Assembly (NCBI RefSeq): GCF_000745475.1
Contig: NZ_JQJJ01000008.1
Location: 496,001 to 560,000 of the forward strand
DNA: 64,000 nucleotides
DNA from: Allobosea sp. UNC402CLCol
GTDB taxonomy: Bacteria > Pseudomonadota > Alphaproteobacteria > Rhizobiales > Beijerinckiaceae
Direction: 5' to 3'
Position numbers and translations under genes: made by a program. The notes under the pieces were generated by a model. It saw nothing but the letters and a program-made list of their open reading frames with translations. It did no database searches and was not told the origin of the DNA. Positions 60,750-64,000 of this stretch are shown one piece after another. Numbering within the stretch: the stretch's first letter is position 1; each line of letters starts with the position of its first letter.

Positions 60750-61160
60750 TCAGTCGGCTCGTGTCTCGTTCAAACGAGACACGAGCCGATCCGCGCCGAC
60801 TGAGATTGCAATGCCGACAAGATAGGCCGCGATATCAGCCCAGGCGAAAAACCTGCCGATCAGCAGAACGCCCAACCGCGTCTGCCGGAAGCCGTCGAGC
60901 CATGGCGTGTGCCAGAGCTGGCTGAGTTCAACGCTCACGGCAATGCAGGCCGCCACGAGCGCCACCCCGGATACCTGCCATCGCGGGCGCATGAACCCGA
61001 CAAGGCAATAGACCATCGCGCCCCATAGCAGCGATCCCAGATACTTGCCGACAAGAGGCCCCCAATCGATGCCGGGCAGACGCGTGGTGAGACCGATCCC
61101 GATCACGAGGGCAGTCGCGATCGCCAGTCCGGTCCTTCGACCTCGAAACCAGGATCTCAT
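60750..61160 (-). CDS. DUF2809-like membrane protein
   Basis: A 136-residue protein with four helices: TGLAIATALVIGIGLTTRL, SLLWGAMVYCLVGFM, VSGVALVAACIAVSVELSQL, and ADIAAYLVGIAISVGADRLV. The family DUF2809 fits in length and in the motif SQLWHTPWLDGFR. The start overlaps the stop of DUF817 (ATGA), so the two form an operon. A 17-base inverted repeat occupies its last codons and could be a terminator stem. No function is known. Confidence 0.8.
   Translation of the reverse strand: MRSWFRGRRTGLAIATALVIGIGLTTRLPGIDWGPLVGKYLGSLLWGAMVYCLVGFMRPRWQVSGVALVAACIAVSVELSQLWHTPWLDGFRQTRLGVLLIGRFFAWADIAAYLVGIAISVGADRLVSRLNETRAD
60754..60790. terminator. Long perfect hairpin over the DUF2809 stop region
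   Basis: TCGGCTCGTGTCTCGTT and AACGAGACACGAGCCGA are perfect inverted arms of 17 bases separated by two bases, lying over the last codons of the DUF2809 gene. On the minus strand it encodes part of LVSRLNETRAD. No T tract follows closely, so it may be a stem that stalls or protects the message end rather than a classical terminator. Confidence 0.5.
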
Positions 61161-62041
61161 GTCCGCTCGAATGGCTGCGGACGGTTCACGAGCGTCACCA
61201 GCGTGTAGCTGATGATCAATAGCAGGAACCATGATCCGAGCTTGGCCAGCGACACCATCGACCAGCTCTGCAATTGCGACGGGTAAAGCCAGGTCCGCGT
61301 GAAGGTTCCGATGTTTTCGGAGAACCAGATGAACACGGCGACCAGGAAAAGCCCCAGCAGGAGCGGCATCGAGCGATGCACGCGCCAGACCTTGAAGTAG
61401 ACCCAGGTCCGCGCGAACAGAAGGCCGGCTATCGCGAACAGCCCGATGCGCATATCGGCGATGTAGTGATGCGCAAAGAAATTGGCGTAGATCAGCAGGC
61501 TGACGCCGATCAGTGCCCATCCCGGCGGATGATGCGAGAATCGGAAGTCAAACAGACGCCAGACCCGGCAGAGATAGCTGCCGATGCAGGCGTACATGAA
61601 GCCTGTGAACAGCGGCACGCCGCCGATCCGGAAGAAGCTCGACTCGGGATAGATCCACGAACCGACGCTGGTCTTGAAGATCTCCATTGCCGTGCCGACG
61701 ACATGGTAGATCAGGATGACCTTGGCCTCATCGAGCGTCTCGAGCCGCGTCAGGATCAGCGCAAACTGGATCGCCAGCATGCTGAGGAACAGGAAGTCGT
61801 AGCGCGCCAGGGCCGCGTCGCGCGGGTAGAAGAGATAGGTCGCGATCAGCAGGAAGACGACGAGGCCGCCGAACAGGCAGGCCCAGGCCTGTTTCATACC
61901 GAAACGGACAAATTCGTAGAAGCCGGAGACGAACGGGCGCCTCGCCGCGCGCTTCCCGAGCCGCTGTTCGAAATCGATGAACCCCGCTAGCAGCGGCCAT
62001 TCAGCCGCAGCGCTGTCCGCAGGGACACGCGGTCTGGACAT
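61157..62041 (-). CDS. DUF817-family membrane protein
   Basis: A 294-residue protein with about eight helices. The family features are [20 protein letters not shown], then [17 protein letters not shown] and [20 protein letters not shown], and a C-terminal [23 protein letters not shown] part ([19 protein letters not shown]). It is 26 bases downstream of rpoD and joined to DUF2809 by an ATGA overlap. Unknown function. Confidence 0.87.
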   Translation of the reverse strand: MSRPRVPADSAAAEWPLLAGFIDFEQRLGKRAARRPFVSGFYEFVRFGMKQAWACLFGGLVVFLLIATYLFYPRDAALARYDFLFLSMLAIQFALILTRLETLDEAKVILIYHVVGTAMEIFKTSVGSWIYPESSFFRIGGVPLFTGFMYACIGSYLCRVWRLFDFRFSHHPPGWALIGVSLLIYANFFAHHYIADMRIGLFAIAGLLFARTWVYFKVWRVHRSMPLLLGLFLVAVFIWFSENIGTFTRTWLYPSQLQSWSMVSLAKLGSWFLLLIISYTLVTLVNRPQPFERT

Positions 62042-62067
62042 CGCCTCGCGTGCCCCTGCGAAACAGA

Positions 62068-64000
<1,933 letters not shown>

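Overview
The window is GC-rich, densely coded DNA of alphaproteobacterial type, most likely from the Hyphomicrobiales near Bosea or Methylobacterium. This is an inference from three things: the protein types (a RpoD with the alphaproteobacterial core, PhoA-type phosphatase, AtzE/F/G/H set, HlyU, YjbQ, CbpA/CbpM), the codon use, and three families of short palindromic intergenic repeats typical of that order. No ribosomal RNA, CRISPR array or intact mobile element is present. There is one tRNA gene.

Layout. 1-2.5 kb: the 3' part of a chemotaxis operon on the minus strand (soluble receptor, receiver protein, STAS protein, start of a CheY). 2.7-9.4 kb: exported superoxide dismutase, a fosmidomycin-resistance-type MFS pump, exported alkaline phosphatase, and a three-gene operon (DUF3299 protein, ATPase, FtsX-type permease). 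9.4-14.6 kb: a minus-strand run holding CbpA/CbpM, a DUF2171 protein, a frameshifted small ORF, then a DyP peroxidase with an encapsulin-targeting tail, the encapsulin shell, and a type II NADH dehydrogenase. The last three genes overlap one another.

14.9-26.1 kb: a biuret/carboxybiuret nitrogen-scavenging cluster (atzE, atzG, biuH-like hydrolase, atzF, a GntR regulator, atzH, and a peptide-type ABC importer). It contains a 46-codon remnant of a permease. Near-identical short palindromes lie in front of its two halves. 26.4-35.1 kb: a LacI-type regulator divergent from a seven-gene operon (aminotransferase, MFS, FAD oxidoreductase, GhrA-like dehydrogenase, SsuABC-like importer) that closes with a clear terminator.

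35.2-50.8 kb: a catabolic and iron-uptake segment. On the minus strand are RidA, an FAD amine oxidase, an aldehyde dehydrogenase and a serine hydrolase. On the plus strand are a second FAD oxidase, a binding protein with two permeases but no ATPase, a LysR regulator and a CaiB-type CoA-transferase, followed by a TonB-dependent receptor with its binding protein. A duplicated LysR-type box flanks the CoA-transferase gene. The segment ends with the C-terminal stub of a tyrosine integrase beside a tRNA with anticodon CAT, which suggests an old integration site.

51.1-64 kb: core-like genes: a HAMP chemoreceptor, thioesterase, VOC protein, MFS, PanE-like reductase, PfpI, HlyU, YjbQ, LysE, a Tae4-like amidase, DUF2809/DUF817 membrane proteins and the 5'-truncated rpoD.

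The most unusual items are the DyP-encapsulin-NDH-2 translationally coupled operon, the double amine-catabolism segment next to the integrase stub, and the duplicated regulatory boxes.
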